Source: Brachybacterium sp. UMB0905 (GTDB lineage Bacteria; Actinomycetota; Actinomycetes; Actinomycetales; Dermabacteraceae). Taken from it: a stretch of 64,000 nt of DNA. The DNA lies in NCBI RefSeq assembly GCF_002871795.1, contig NZ_PNHL01000010.1, forward strand, positions 62,001 to 126,000, read 5' to 3'. The position numbers and the translations under genes are program-made. The notes under the pieces were generated by a model. That model ran no database searches, had not been told where the DNA came from, and saw nothing but the letters and a program-made list of their open reading frames with translations. Below, in pieces: positions 50,549 to 62,000 of the stretch. Position 1 is the stretch's first letter; each line of letters opens with the position of its first letter.

Positions 50549-50554
50549 AGCCTA
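50549..50554 (-). promoter_or_regulatory. -10-like hexamer of the YhhN-family gene
   Basis: TAGGCT on the minus strand, 6 nt before GTG 50542. The rest of the 111-bp gap to argS (50543-50653) holds a repeated CCGGTCAC (two copies just past argS) but no clear hairpin. Confidence 0.45.
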
Positions 50555-50653
50555 AGAACTGGCGCTCACCTGCACCACTGCTACGAGGTTCCGGACCGGT
50601 CACGGCCCGGTCACAGCCCGGTCACAACCGGGCGGCGCGCCTCAGATCTGCCC

Positions 50654-52390
50654 TCACATCTGCTCGGGCGCGCTCACGCCGAGAGCCCCCAGGCCGGCCA
50701 CGAGCACCTGCTCAGTCAGCCGCGCGAGAGCGAGCCGTCCCGCCCGCACCTGCGCATCGGACTCCTTGAGGATGGGGGAGGCCTCGTAGAAGCTTGTGAA
50801 CGCCTGCGCGAGGGTGAACAGGTAGGCGCACAGCCGGTGCGGCTCATACTCGGTGCCGACGGTCTCGAGCGTGGGCGCGAAGTCCAGCAGCGCGAGCGCG
50901 AGCGCCCGCTCCGCCGAATCCACCACCCGCGGAGTCTCCCCGGCATCGATGCCCTGGGCCTGCGCCTTGCGCTGGATCGAGCGGATGCGCGCCACCGCGT
51001 ACTGCAGGTACGGGGCGGTGTTCCCGGTCAGGGCGAGCATGCGGTCCAGGTCGAAGACATAGTCGGAGTCGTGGGCGGTGGACAGGTCCGCGTACTTCAC
51101 CCCGCCGATGCCGATCTGCCAGGCGATCTGTGCGCGCTCCTCCTCCGGCAGGTCCCCGCGCAGCTCGTCGATCACGCCCCGGGCCTTGGTGACCGCTTCC
51201 TCGAGCAGCGCCATGAGGCGCAGGCTCGAGCCGGAGCGGGTGCGCAGGATCTTCCCGTCCTCGCCAAGGACCGAGCCGATCTTCACGTGCTCGGCCTGGA
51301 CCTCCTCCGGCAGCCAGCCAGCTTCGCGGGCGGTGGCGAACACCATCTGGAAGTGCAGCTGCTGCGCGGCGCCCACCACGTAGGCGATGCGGTCCGCCTG
51401 CAGCGTCCGCACGCGGTGGCGGATCGCCGCGAGGTCCGTCGTGGCGTAGCCGTACCCGCCATCGGACTTGCGGATGATCAGCGGCAGCGGCGCCCCGTCC
51501 CGCCCGGTGAAGCCCTCCGGGAACACGCACAGCGCCCCGTCGGAGATCCGCGCGATCCCCGCGGCCTCGAGGTCATCGCACACCGCCGCGAGGGCGTCGT
51601 TGTAGGTCGACTCCCCGGCAAGGTCCGCGTCGGTCAGGGTCACATCGAGCATGTCGTAGATGCGGTGGAAATAGCCCTTGGACAGCTCCACCAGCTGCGA
51701 CCAGATCCGCAGGGTCGGCGCATCCCCGCCCTGCAGGGTCGCCACCCGCTGCCGGGCCCGGGCCGCGAAATCCTCATCGGTGGTGAACTTCGCATTCGCC
51801 GCCTGGTAGAAGGCATTGGGGTTGGTGCGCAGCAGATCCGCCTCGGCGCTGTCCTCACCGACCTCCAGCAGATGCTCGATGAGCATCCCGAAGGGGGTGC
51901 CCCAGTCGCCGATGTGGTTCTGCCGCACCGGGGTGTGACCCAGCTGCTCGAGGGTGCGCACGATCGCATCGCCCACCACGGTGGTGCGCAGATGGCCGAC
52001 GTGCATCTCCTTGGCGACGTTCGGCGCCGAATAGTCGACCACCACCCGACGGGGCTGCTGTGGGGTGGTGATGCCGAGGGTCCCCCCGGCGGCCATCTCC
52101 GCGGTGCGCTCCGCGATCCACGCGGTCGTCAGGTCGATGTTCAGGAAGCCGGGTCCGGCGATCTCCGGGGGGTCGGCGATGCCCTCGAGGTCCAGGTGGG
52201 CGACGATGTCCGCGGCGATATCGCGGGGTTTGCGCCCCAAGCGTTTGGCCAGGCCCATCGCGGCATTGCACTGGAAGTCCGCGAACTGGGAGGGACGGAT
52301 GATGGGGTCCGCATCGGCGTACTCGGGCCCGAAGGCGGCGGCGAAAGCGGACTGAAAGCGCTCGGCGAGCGCGGTCTCGAGGGCAGGCAT
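50654..52390 (-). CDS. argS: Arginine--tRNA ligase
   Basis: Class I arginyl-tRNA synthetase, 578 residues, cytosolic. N-terminal Arg-S domain, HIGH motif as HVGH in SAPNVAKEMHVGHLRTTVVG near residue 133, RQNHIGDWGTPFGMLIEHL, a KMSK-less loop (GKILRTRSGSSLRLM near 385), and a C-terminal DALR anticodon-binding domain (YLFTLAQAFTSFYEASPIL). TACCCT lies 6 nt before ATG 52390; it is divergent from the YccF gene. Confidence 0.97.
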   Translation of the reverse strand: MPALETALAERFQSAFAAAFGPEYADADPIIRPSQFADFQCNAAMGLAKRLGRKPRDIAADIVAHLDLEGIADPPEIAGPGFLNIDLTTAWIAERTAEMAAGGTLGITTPQQPRRVVVDYSAPNVAKEMHVGHLRTTVVGDAIVRTLEQLGHTPVRQNHIGDWGTPFGMLIEHLLEVGEDSAEADLLRTNPNAFYQAANAKFTTDEDFAARARQRVATLQGGDAPTLRIWSQLVELSKGYFHRIYDMLDVTLTDADLAGESTYNDALAAVCDDLEAAGIARISDGALCVFPEGFTGRDGAPLPLIIRKSDGGYGYATTDLAAIRHRVRTLQADRIAYVVGAAQQLHFQMVFATAREAGWLPEEVQAEHVKIGSVLGEDGKILRTRSGSSLRLMALLEEAVTKARGVIDELRGDLPEEERAQIAWQIGIGGVKYADLSTAHDSDYVFDLDRMLALTGNTAPYLQYAVARIRSIQRKAQAQGIDAGETPRVVDSAERALALALLDFAPTLETVGTEYEPHRLCAYLFTLAQAFTSFYEASPILKESDAQVRAGRLALARLTEQVLVAGLGALGVSAPEQM

Positions 52391-52396
52391 GCGCCC

Positions 52397-52433
52397 AGGG
52401 TAGTGGCCGTCGCTCCGACGCGGCGCCTAGGGT
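52397..52433. promoter_or_regulatory. Divergent leaderless promoters of argS and yccF
   Basis: TACCCT (minus, 52397-52402) is 6 nt before argS and TAGGGT (plus, 52428-52433) is 6 nt before the YccF gene, in a 49-bp gap. The two hexamers are mirror images in the sense that each reads as a TANNNT on its own strand. No Shine-Dalgarno is present on either side. Confidence 0.5.
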
Positions 52434-52439
52434 TGGTGC

Positions 52440-52859
52440 ATGAGAAGCATCCTCACCCTGATCCTGAACATCATCTGGCTGCTCACCGCGGGCTGGTCCC
52501 TCTTCCTCGGGTACCTGATCGCCGGTGCGCTCGCGTGCCTGCTCATCGTCACGATCCCCTTCGGTCTGGCGTCCTTCCGCATCGCCGGCTTCGTGATCTG
52601 GCCCTTCGGTCGGGAGGTCGTGGACACCGGCCGCGGCGGTGCCGCGAGCGCGATCGGCAATGTCATCTGGTTCGTCATCGCCGGGTGGTGGCTTGCCCTC
52701 GCGCATGTGGCCACCGCCCTTGCGCAGGCGGTGACGATCATCGGCATCCCCATGGCCTGGGCGAACCTCAAGCTCATTCCCGTCACGTGCTTCCCCTTCG
52801 GCAAGCAGGTGATGGATTCCTCCGATGCGCGCGCCCGGATGTTCCCCACCGCACGCTGA
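52440..52859 (+). CDS. YccF-domain membrane protein
   Basis: 139 residues with two YccF repeats, each a pair of transmembrane helices (VTIPFGLASFRIAGFVIWPFGR and TIIGIPMAWANLKLIPVTCF are matching loops). Inner-membrane, function unknown. ATG 52440 with TAGGGT 6 nt before it. Confidence 0.88.
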   Translation: MRSILTLILNIIWLLTAGWSLFLGYLIAGALACLLIVTIPFGLASFRIAGFVIWPFGREVVDTGRGGAASAIGNVIWFVIAGWWLALAHVATALAQAVTIIGIPMAWANLKLIPVTCFPFGKQVMDSSDARARMFPTAR

Positions 52860-52965
52860 GTGCTGGATCGCACGTCGGCGCTGACCGGCGTGCCGACCGG
52901 TCTGGCGTGCGTGCGCTCCCTAAGATGCGAGAGCACTAGGCGTCTCACCCCAGGAGAAGTGGTCG

Positions 52966-54696
52966 ATGGATTCGCATCCGCGCCCGGACCGTGGCCGCGA
53001 CGCGGATTGGATCTTCGCGGTCGATGATCCGCACAGCATGCCCACCGAGACCCTTCCGGACCCCGCCGAGTTCGAGAGCTACGCATCCCAGCTGCTGGCC
53101 CGCCGCGGAGCCCGCCCCGCCCTGCCGCCCGCGCCCGAGACGCACCAGGAGCAGGATGCGCAGCCCGATACCCACACCGACCAGATCCCGGTGATCACGG
53201 ACCCGTCGGCCCCCCTGGAACGGGTGCCGACGGCTGAGCCGGACCCGGATGCCCCGTCCGCCTCGGGGGCGCATCCGGTGAGCTACGCCCGCTCCGGCAC
53301 CACCCCGAACGCCGAGGACGAGGACGGCTCCGCCATCGGCGGTTTCCAGATGCCCGAACGGTTCAAGGACCTGGGCCTGTTCGATGCGCTGCGGGATCTG
53401 CTGGCCCTGGTGAGCTTCGCGGCGGCGCTCACCACGACCTTCACCGTCGCGGAAGTGCCGGTGCTGGAACTGGCGGGGAAGCTCGCGATCGGGGTGGGCA
53501 TCGCCGCGATCCTCATCGTCCACGCGCTGCGCTGGATCCCCGATCATCCGCCGCTGGGGCTGATCCGGGTGCTGCGAATCGGCGGGATGCTACCAGCCCT
53601 CCTGGTGCCCGCCGCGGCGCTGGTCGCGGACCTGGTGACCTCCCTGCCGCTGCTGTTCGCATCCCTGCCCGACGGCCCGCCCGTCGGCATCGGGGTAGGC
53701 GTGAGCCTGGTGCTGCTGGGCGGAATCGTGGGCTTCGAACCCCGCGCCCACGGCGGCTACCTGCCGCGGCCGCGCGCCCTGCGGGCCTCGCGGACAGTGC
53801 TGCTCGTCATCGCCGGAGCCGCCGCGGTGTGGGCGCTGCTGGCGCTCGTGATGATCATCGGCCGCCTGTTCACCACCGGCTGGGGCTACTCCCTCATGAC
53901 CTTCGCGCACACCATGATCTCGGTGCTGCTGCTGGGCATCGTGCTGGTCTCCGGGCTGCGCCGGGAGCGGGCCTGGTACGTGTTCTCCGCTGCCGCGGTC
54001 GCGGGGCTGGTGATCCTGTCGCTGGCGGACAGCACCCTGGGCCTGCACTTCGCCGCCCCCGGTTCGGCCGCCAGCTCCTTCGTGTGGCTGCCGTTCCTGT
54101 TCGCCGCCTTCGGCGTGATGATCTCCCGCTCCTTCGTCCGCTCGATGCCGGTGTCGTTCCGCCGCACCGACTGGCTCGTGTTCACCGTGCGGGCCTTCGA
54201 ATTCAGCATCCTCATGCACGGCGCCGCCATGCTGTGGCACCTGATCGCCGCGATCGTGGCCCTCGGCCCCTCGGGGCAGGCCCCCGGCGGACCGGTCATC
54301 CACCTCATCAATGCCGCGGTATGCGTCTGCTTCGTGGTGGTGTCCCTGTTCGGGCGCTCCGCCCTGCTGACCCGCCCGGCGGTCTCCGCGCGCGCAAGCG
54401 GGGTCGTGGCCGGGCTGGTGCTCACCGTCATCGGCTTCCTCGCCGTCATCGTCAACTCTCTGGCCATGGCGATCGGGGCGGGCCTGGTCACCGGGGGACT
54501 TGCCCTTGTGCTCGGCATCGCGGTGGGGCTCATGCTCACCGTCCCCGCGCCCGTGCGCGACGAGTTCGGCGCCCCGGATCTCACCCGCATGTTCGCTGAT
54601 TTCCGTGCCCGCGACACCGGGCGGATCTCCCTGCTGGACCAGGTGCCCGATGTGCGTGAGGAGACCGCCCGGCAGAAGGTCTTCCCCACCTCCTGA
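52966..54696 (+). CDS. Large multi-helix membrane protein, unknown family
   Basis: 576 residues. About 115 hydrophilic, Pro/Asp/Glu-rich N-terminal residues (cytosolic) precede about twelve hydrophobic helices (from near residue 140 to 560), and a short charged tail ends with EETARQKVF. No recognised domain or catalytic motif. ATG 52966 has AGGAGAAG upstream; TAAGAT at 52921-52926 is a good -10. The gap from the YccF gene (52860-52965) holds no gene. Confidence 0.75.
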   Translation: MDSHPRPDRGRDADWIFAVDDPHSMPTETLPDPAEFESYASQLLARRGARPALPPAPETHQEQDAQPDTHTDQIPVITDPSAPLERVPTAEPDPDAPSASGAHPVSYARSGTTPNAEDEDGSAIGGFQMPERFKDLGLFDALRDLLALVSFAAALTTTFTVAEVPVLELAGKLAIGVGIAAILIVHALRWIPDHPPLGLIRVLRIGGMLPALLVPAAALVADLVTSLPLLFASLPDGPPVGIGVGVSLVLLGGIVGFEPRAHGGYLPRPRALRASRTVLLVIAGAAAVWALLALVMIIGRLFTTGWGYSLMTFAHTMISVLLLGIVLVSGLRRERAWYVFSAAAVAGLVILSLADSTLGLHFAAPGSAASSFVWLPFLFAAFGVMISRSFVRSMPVSFRRTDWLVFTVRAFEFSILMHGAAMLWHLIAAIVALGPSGQAPGGPVIHLINAAVCVCFVVVSLFGRSALLTRPAVSARASGVVAGLVLTVIGFLAVIVNSLAMAIGAGLVTGGLALVLGIAVGLMLTVPAPVRDEFGAPDLTRMFADFRARDTGRISLLDQVPDVREETARQKVFPTS

Positions 54697-54747
54697 TCCC
54701 GGGCATCCCCGCCCCCGCCCCATCCCTGCTCACCCCCTTGGAGTGCC

Positions 54748-56046
54748 ATGTTCCGCTGGACGCTGCATGGCGACGGTCGCACCATCGCCGCTGACGAGAT
54801 CGTTCTGCCCGAGGAGCGGCTGGCCTGGCCGATCACCCTCGGCATCGGCATGCAGCACGTGGTCGCAATGTTCGGCGCCACGTTCCTGGTGCCGCTGCTG
54901 ACCGGTTTCCCGCCCTCGACCACGCTGCTGTTCTCGGGCCTGGGCACCCTGCTGTTCCTGCTCATCACCCGCAACCGGGTCCCCAGCTACCTGGGCAGCT
55001 CCTTCGCCTTCATCGCCCCGATCACCGCCTCGACGCAGGCCGATTCGATGGGCGCGGCGCTCGGCGGCGTGATGGTCACCGGTGCGCTGCTGGCGGCCCT
55101 GGGCCTGCTCGTGCAGAAGGTCGGCACCGCCTGGATCGGCAAGCTCATGCCCCCGGTGGTGATGGGCTCGATCGTGGCTCTCATCGGCTTCAACCTCGCC
55201 CCCACGGCGTACGCGAACTTCCAGGAGTCCGCGGTCACCGCCACCATCACCCTGTTCGCCGTGGTGCTGTGCACCGCCCTGTTCAAGGGGCTGCTGGGGC
55301 GCGTTTCGGTGCTGCTGGGTGTGCTCGTGGGCTACGGCGTGGCGGTGCTGCGCGGCGAAGTGGACTTCACGCCCGTGCAGGAGGCGGCCTGGCTCGGTCT
55401 GCCCGAGTTCCACCACCCGGAGTTCAACCTCGGCCTGCTGCCGATGTTCCTGCCGGTCGTGCTGGTGCTGCTGGCGGAGAACGTCGGCCACGTCACGAGC
55501 GTGGGCCTCATGACCGGCCGGAACCTCGATCACATGGTGGGCCGCACCCTCGCCTCCGACGGCTTCGCGACCATGCTCTCGGCCGGTTTCGGCGGTTCAC
55601 CTACCACCACCTACGGCGAGAACATCGGCGTCATGAGCGCCACCCGCGTGTACTCCACCGCCGCGTACTGGGTGGCCGGGGTGACCGCGATTCTGCTGTC
55701 GATGTCCCCGAAGGTCGGTGCCGCGATCTTCACCATCCCGCCGGGTGTGCTGGGTGGCGTGACGTTCGTGCTGTACGGCCTGATCGGCATCGTGGGCGTG
55801 CGCATGTGGGTGGACGGCCGCGTGGACTTCGCCCGGCCCAAGAACCAGTTCACCGCAGGTGTCGCGCTTGTGGTCGGCATCGCGAATGTCACCTGGACCG
55901 TCGAGGGCATCCAGCTGACCGGCATCGCTCTGGGCACCCTCGCGGCGCTGGTCATCTACCACCTCATGGCGCAGCTCGGCCGCGTGACCGGCACAGAGGT
56001 CACCGACCGCGAGGACGCACCGGAGGTCACGCCGCGCGCAAAGTGA
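54748..56046 (+). CDS. NCS2 family uracil/xanthine permease
   Basis: 432-residue proton-coupled nucleobase transporter of the NCS2/NAT family, fourteen helices. Seen: LGIGMQHVVAMFGATFLVPL, SSFAFIAPI, LLAENVGHVTSVG and the signature AGFGGSPTTTYGENIGVMSA, where the Glu of AENVGH and the TTTYGENIG loop mark uracil-type members. Probable substrate uracil, by family. ATG 54748 follows TTGGAG. Confidence 0.92.
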   Translation: MFRWTLHGDGRTIAADEIVLPEERLAWPITLGIGMQHVVAMFGATFLVPLLTGFPPSTTLLFSGLGTLLFLLITRNRVPSYLGSSFAFIAPITASTQADSMGAALGGVMVTGALLAALGLLVQKVGTAWIGKLMPPVVMGSIVALIGFNLAPTAYANFQESAVTATITLFAVVLCTALFKGLLGRVSVLLGVLVGYGVAVLRGEVDFTPVQEAAWLGLPEFHHPEFNLGLLPMFLPVVLVLLAENVGHVTSVGLMTGRNLDHMVGRTLASDGFATMLSAGFGGSPTTTYGENIGVMSATRVYSTAAYWVAGVTAILLSMSPKVGAAIFTIPPGVLGGVTFVLYGLIGIVGVRMWVDGRVDFARPKNQFTAGVALVVGIANVTWTVEGIQLTGIALGTLAALVIYHLMAQLGRVTGTEVTDREDAPEVTPRAK

Positions 56047-56064
56047 GCACGGCGAGGCCCAGGG

Positions 56065-59000
56065 TCAGCGCCGACGCCCCGCCGTGACCGTGGCGCCGCC
56101 GAGCAGCAGGATCGCTGCCGCGAGGGCGAGGGCCCAGGCCTCGATGCCGGTGCGGGCGAGCGGCCCCCGTGCAGAGCTGTCCGGTGCGGGATCCGCGGGA
56201 TCCGCGGGGCCCGATGGGGCAGGGTCGCTCGGCGCCGGATCCTCGGGCTGTCCCGGCTGTTCCGGGTCCTCCGGGTCGCCCGGCTGCTCCGGGTCCTCCG
56301 GCTCGCCGGGCCCGGTGTCCTGCGCCTGCTTCGCGATGAACACCGCCACGGTGTGCGCGGGGATCGTCACGGTGCCGCTCGCGGTATCCCACGTCGACTC
56401 CTTGACCACGGGGTCCGCGCCCTCGGCCTGCACCGGGTGGAGGGTGTACTCGAGGCCTGCCATGCCCTCGATCTGCTCGGTGATCGTCTCATCGGAGGCG
56501 TTGAACACCGTGACCAGACCGTCCAGGGCAGGATCAGCATCCTCTCCGACGGTGTCGTCGACCCGCATCACGAGCAGCCCGGGCGTCGCCTCGGGACCGG
56601 CACCCGGGAAGGTGACCTTCTGCCGGATCAGCTCCGCGTCCCCGAGGGTGAACAGGGTCGAGGAGGAGCGCAGGCGCAGCAGATCCAGCGTCACCTCGCT
56701 GCTGGTGGCGATGTCCTCCGGGGTGGGGGACTTCGCGGGATCCTCGAGCATCGGTCGCATGAGGTCCCAGGCCTCGCCGTTCTTGCCCTCCGGCGGCAGG
56801 CCCTGGCCGAAGCCGTTGCCCTGCATCGTCCAGTCGATCGTGTTGAAGTGATCTCCGGAGTTATAGGAGTCGCGGTCCAGGGACTTCGAGCGCATGAGGT
56901 CCGTGCCGCCGGCCCAGAAGGCCGGGGACTGCCCGAGCGCCACCGTAGCGAGCGAGAGGGTGTTCATCCGCCCGCGCACCTCCATCGGCGCATCCTGCGG
57001 CAGCTTCCACACGTTCAGGTCGTACAGCGCCTCATTGTCGTGTGCGTCCACGTAGTTCACGGACTCCTCGGGGCGGGTTGCGAACCCGGCCGGGGCCCCG
57101 TTGTAGTCCAGCTGATCCCCGCGCAGCACCTCGCCGCTGCTGGTGAGCAGCTCATAATCCTTGAGGTTCCCGGCCAGCCCCAGGCGGATCAGGTCGGTGC
57201 GGTGCAGCAGATCCTTCCGCTGGTCCTCTTCCGAGAGCTCCGCGAAGCCGTTCGGCATCGTGAACTGGCCGTTGCCGAAACCCTGCCCGGTGCGCTTGTC
57301 GACGTCAAAGGGGCTGCCGCCGTGAACACCGTCGCGCAGACGGTCGTTGAACGACCCGATCGACGTCCCATCCAGCTGGCCCTGCGTGGCCTGCGGGAAC
57401 CGGGCGTTGTTCTCCACCTCGCCGAAGTTCCAGCCCTCGCCGTAGAGGTAGATGCTCGTACCGTCCACCCCATCGGCCTCGAGGGTGAGCTCATCGAGAG
57501 CCTCCCGGACCGCTTCCATGTTCGCGCGGGAATGGTGACCCATGAGGTCGAAACGGAACCCGTCCACACGGTACTGGCGGGCCCACAGCACGGTGGAGTC
57601 CACCATGATGCGCTCGGCCATCGCATGCTCGGTCGCGAGGTTGGAGCAGCAGGTGGAGCTCTCCACGCCGCCGGTCAGGTTCAGCCGGTGGTAGTAGCCG
57701 GGCACCACCTGATCCAGCACAGAACGCTCCGCCTGCCCGTGGGCCGCGGTGTGGTTGTACACCTGGTCCAGCACCACCTGCAGACCCATGCCGTGCAGCT
57801 CACCGACCATGGAGCGGAACTCCGCGGTGCGCTCACCGCCCTCCTGGTGACCCGGGCGCGCGTAGGAACCCTCGGGCACCATGTAGTGGAACGGGTCGTA
57901 GCCCCAGTTATACGCATCCTGATCGGCGACCTTCGCGACCGCGGCCTGCTGCTCGGTCGAGGCCGGGCCGGCATCGGGGATGCTCGGCTCCACCTGCGCG
58001 GCACGATCCTCCTCGATGGTCGCGATATCGAAGGTGGGCAGCAGGTGGACCGTCGTCACCCCGGCATCGGCGAGCTCCTGCAGGCGCTTCGTGCCGGTGG
58101 AGTCCACATGGCCGAACGCCCCGTAGGTGCCGCGCACCTCGGCGGGCAGCGCCTCATCTGCGCCGGAGAAGTCCCGCAGGTGCAGCTCGTAGATGGTCTG
58201 ATCAGCGAACTGCTCGACGATCGGCGCGGGCGTGTCCTGCCAGACGGCGGGCGCCCAGCGCTCATCATCGAGGTCCACCAGGACCGACTGCTCGGAGTTC
58301 AGGGTGAGGCCGACGGAGTACGGGTCGGTCACCTCATTGGTGACAACGGCGTCCTCGGCGGGGACGTACACCGTCACCGCGAAGTCGTAGGTGCGGTCCT
58401 CCCAGCTGGGCTCGCCGGTGATCGTCCACACCCCCGCGGCGGTGCGCTCCATCGGCAGGACCTGCTCCTCGGGTGTCCCGGGGGACAGGCGCAGGGAGAC
58501 CTCCTTCGCGGTCGGCGCCCACAGCGAGAGCGTCGGCGCCCCGGAGTCATCGAACACCGCTCCGAGCTCCGCCTCCGCGGCGCCCTCGGCGAACAGCGCA
58601 TCCAGCACACCGGGGATCTGCAGCCCGGTCATCACCTCGATGCCGTCCGGGCCACTCTGCACCACCGCGAGCTGCCCGGTGAGGGCCTGCTCGAGGGTGG
58701 CGCGGTCCACCCCAGCGAGATCCAGGGCAAGGAAATCCGCGAGATGAGCGCGGCCCTCGAGCTCGGTCTCCTCGAGCCCGCCCTCGCGCAGGCTCAGCTC
58801 GCCCAGCTGCTCACCGCCGGTCACCGCGCCGTCCTCGACGGCGAGGCCACCCTCGGGTGCGGCCCACAGCTGCCAGGTGACGGCCGATGGGTCCGCGGCC
58901 CGGTCGGCGGGCCAGGCGATCGTGTCGGCGTCCACGAAGTGGGCGAGCTGCTGCCCGGCCCCGGCGACCAGCGGATCCTCCGCCTCGATGGTCAGCTCAT

Positions 59001-62000
59001 GGGTGCTGATGTCGTAGGAGAAGGTGACGACCTTCCCCTGCTGGGTGGAGAAGGTCCAGTCCGCGCCATCGCGCTGCCCGCCGACCCCGTAGTTCTCGTC
59101 CCACGAACCTCCGTGGGCGACCTTCACCCCATGGCTGCCCGCGGGGATCTTCGTGGTCGTGAAGGTGTAGACGCCATCGCCGTCACCGTCCTGCATCCAC
59201 GTGCTCATGCACGCGGGCATCCAGTCCTCCGCGCAGCCCAGAGCCGCGTTGAACGAGCCGGGCAGGGTCACGAACGGGCCCTGTGCACTGGATTGGACGA
59301 TGTGCGTCTTCGGGTCGTACCAGAAGGTGATCGGGCCGCCGTCGTGGGTGTAGGAGATGTCCTCGCCGTCCGGCACCCCGTTCGCCCCGTAGTTCTCATC
59401 CCACGAACCGCCGTGGGCGACCTTGTACGTGTAGGTGCCCTGCGGGATGTCGAAGGTGCCGGTGTACAGGCCGCTCGCCTCATCGAGCGTCAGCTGCGCG
59501 GCGGCGCAGTCCGGCTGCCAATCCCCGGTGCAGCCCATCGCGGCGTTATGCGAGCCGGGCAGCGTCACGGTATCCGCGCTGATGTCCCCGGGAGCATCCG
59601 TGGCACCGTCCGCGGAGAGGTCCGCGCCGACCACGCCCGTGGTGGACGCCGCGACCCGGGAGCCGTCCGCGTCGGTGGAGACCGCACGGTACTCGATGAC
59701 GGTGCCGGCCGGGATGCCGCGCACATCATGGAACACCCGCGGGGTGTCATCCTCCGCGGTGCCCAGCGGCGTCCACGCCACCTCACCCGCCAGGCGGTAG
59801 CTGAAAGAGGTCTCCGCCCAGCGATCCTCCATGAGGCTGGCGCTGATCGGCGCGAGGCCCTCGAGTGCTCCACCGGAGACGAGGTCGAAGGTGATCGCCT
59901 GCTCCGCCCCGGAGTCAGCCACCGGCTGGTCCGCGACCAGCACGATGCCGTCCAGCGCCGGGACGGTGATCTCCACGCTTCCGTCGGCCCCGGCGGTGAC
60001 CGGGGCGTGATCGCCGTACAGCGGGGTGTAGGTCGCACCCGGGGTGAGTGTCGTGAGGGTGACGGTACGGCCCTGCGGTGCGTTGTTCAGCGCGACCAGG
60101 TGCTCGATCTTCTCCTCGCGGTCCACGCGGGCGGCGGCGAACACGCCCGGGCCCTCGTCGGTGAACAGCTCGATCTGCGCGCCGGTGCTGAGCGCCGGCG
60201 TCGTGTTGCGCAGCGTCGCCAGCTCGCTGATCAGCGGGTACAGCTGGGCGTCGGGGGAGAAGTGATCGCCATCGCCGTACGGTGAGCCGTCGATCAGGGT
60301 CTCGTCGAGGTAGGACGGGGTCTGGGAGGGGAACATCGACTGGCGGGCGCCCTTGTCGTTTCCATCGCCGACGAAGCCCTGCTCATCGCCGTAGTAGATG
60401 ACCGGCTGCCCGCGCGTGAGCAGCATCGAGGTGTGGGCGAACGCGGCCCGCTCGTCGAGACGGACGGAGTCCCGCAGCAGGTAGCCGATGCGGCCCATGT
60501 CGTGGTTGCCCACGAAGGTCGGCAGATCCGCTGCGGAGGAGCTCGGGGTCGTGTAGTAGTCATCGGCCCGGAACAGGGCGGCGAAGCCCTCTGCGCTGTA
60601 GCCGCGGGCCCAGTTCGTGGCCGCGGACTGGTAGGCGAAGTCCAGCACCGAGCTCATGTCGGTGTCCCGCACATAGGGGGAGAGCTTCGTGGCGTCGGCG
60701 TCGTATACCTCGCCGAAGGTGAAGAACTGCTCGCCGGCCGGGGTCGCGCCTTGATGCTCCACGAGAGCCTGGGTGAACGTCTGCCAGAACGCGAAGTCCA
60801 CGTGCTTGACGGTGTCGATGCGGAACCCGTCGATCCCGAAGTCCATCCACGTGGTGTAGATGTCCTCCATCGTCGCGACCACGCGCGGATCCTCGGTCAT
60901 GAGGTCATCCAGGCCGTCGAAGTCCCCGAAGGTGACCGATTCACCCTCCCACGTGGAGTTGCCGCGGTTGTGGTAGAGGGACGTGTCGTTGAGGATCTCG
61001 GGGACCATCACCTCGTTCTCGGGGGCGCGCACGGGTGTGTAGGGGAAGGACGTGGCCGGATCCAGCTGCGGGAAATCCGGGGACTGCGCGAGCGCGGTGA
61101 CGTCGACCGGATTGCCGTCGGCGTCGCGGTACGGGGAGGTGGCCTGGTCGATGTAGTCGTAGGTGCCCTCCTCGTAGTCGATGAGGTCCGCCGTGTGGTT
61201 GGTGATGATGTCGAAGTAGACCTTGATGCCGCGCCCATGCGCGTCATCGATCAGAGCCTTGAGCTCCTCGTTCGTGCCCAGGTGCGGGTCGATCGTCGTG
61301 AAGTCCGTGACCCAGTAGCCGTGGTAGCCGACGCTCGCATCCTCGCCCTCGCCCTGCACGGGGTTGTTCGTGAACGACGGGGTCAGCCAGATCGCGCTGA
61401 TCCCCAGATCCTCGATGTAATCCAGCTTCGAGTGCAGGCCCGCGATATCCCCGCCCTGGTAGAAGCCCTCATGCGTGGGGTCGAAGCCGTGGTCCAGGCG
61501 GTCACCCTCGATGCCGCCGGTGTCATTGGCCGGATCACCGTTGGCGAACCGATCGGTGAGCACGAAGTAGAAGGTCTGCCCGGCGCCGGGGTGACGGTGC
61601 GGTGCGGCGGCAAGCTCCGCGTCGGCCTCCGTGTACTCCCCGGGCTGATCCGGCAGAGAGATCGACAGGCGCGAGGTGGCAGCGTCGAACTGGAAGCGCA
61701 CCGTGGTGGGGGCGGTGACGGCGAGCGGAATGTTGTCCTCCCCGCCATCCAGGCCGTAGGCCTCATCCCAGCTGCCGCCGATGGTGACCTTCAGCTCCCA
61801 CTGCCCCTTGGGGACCTCGACCTCGGCCGCCCACACGCCCTCCGTGCCGGTGGGGGAGAGGGCAGTCGCATCGCAGTCGGGCGCCCAGTCCTCGGCGCAG
61901 CCCAGCTCGGACTGCAGCGAGCCGACGAGCACGGGCATGCCCGGACCCACGGCGTGCACGGCGCTTGCGCCGACGATGAGCGTTCCGAGTGCCATGACCA

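Noticed and set aside
56353..60285. A 1,310-codon open frame on the plus strand
   Set aside because: It is fully antisense to the amylopullulanase, is composed of Arg/His/Gly/Pro-rich sequence without any domain, and is the usual open-antisense effect of high GC at codon position 3.
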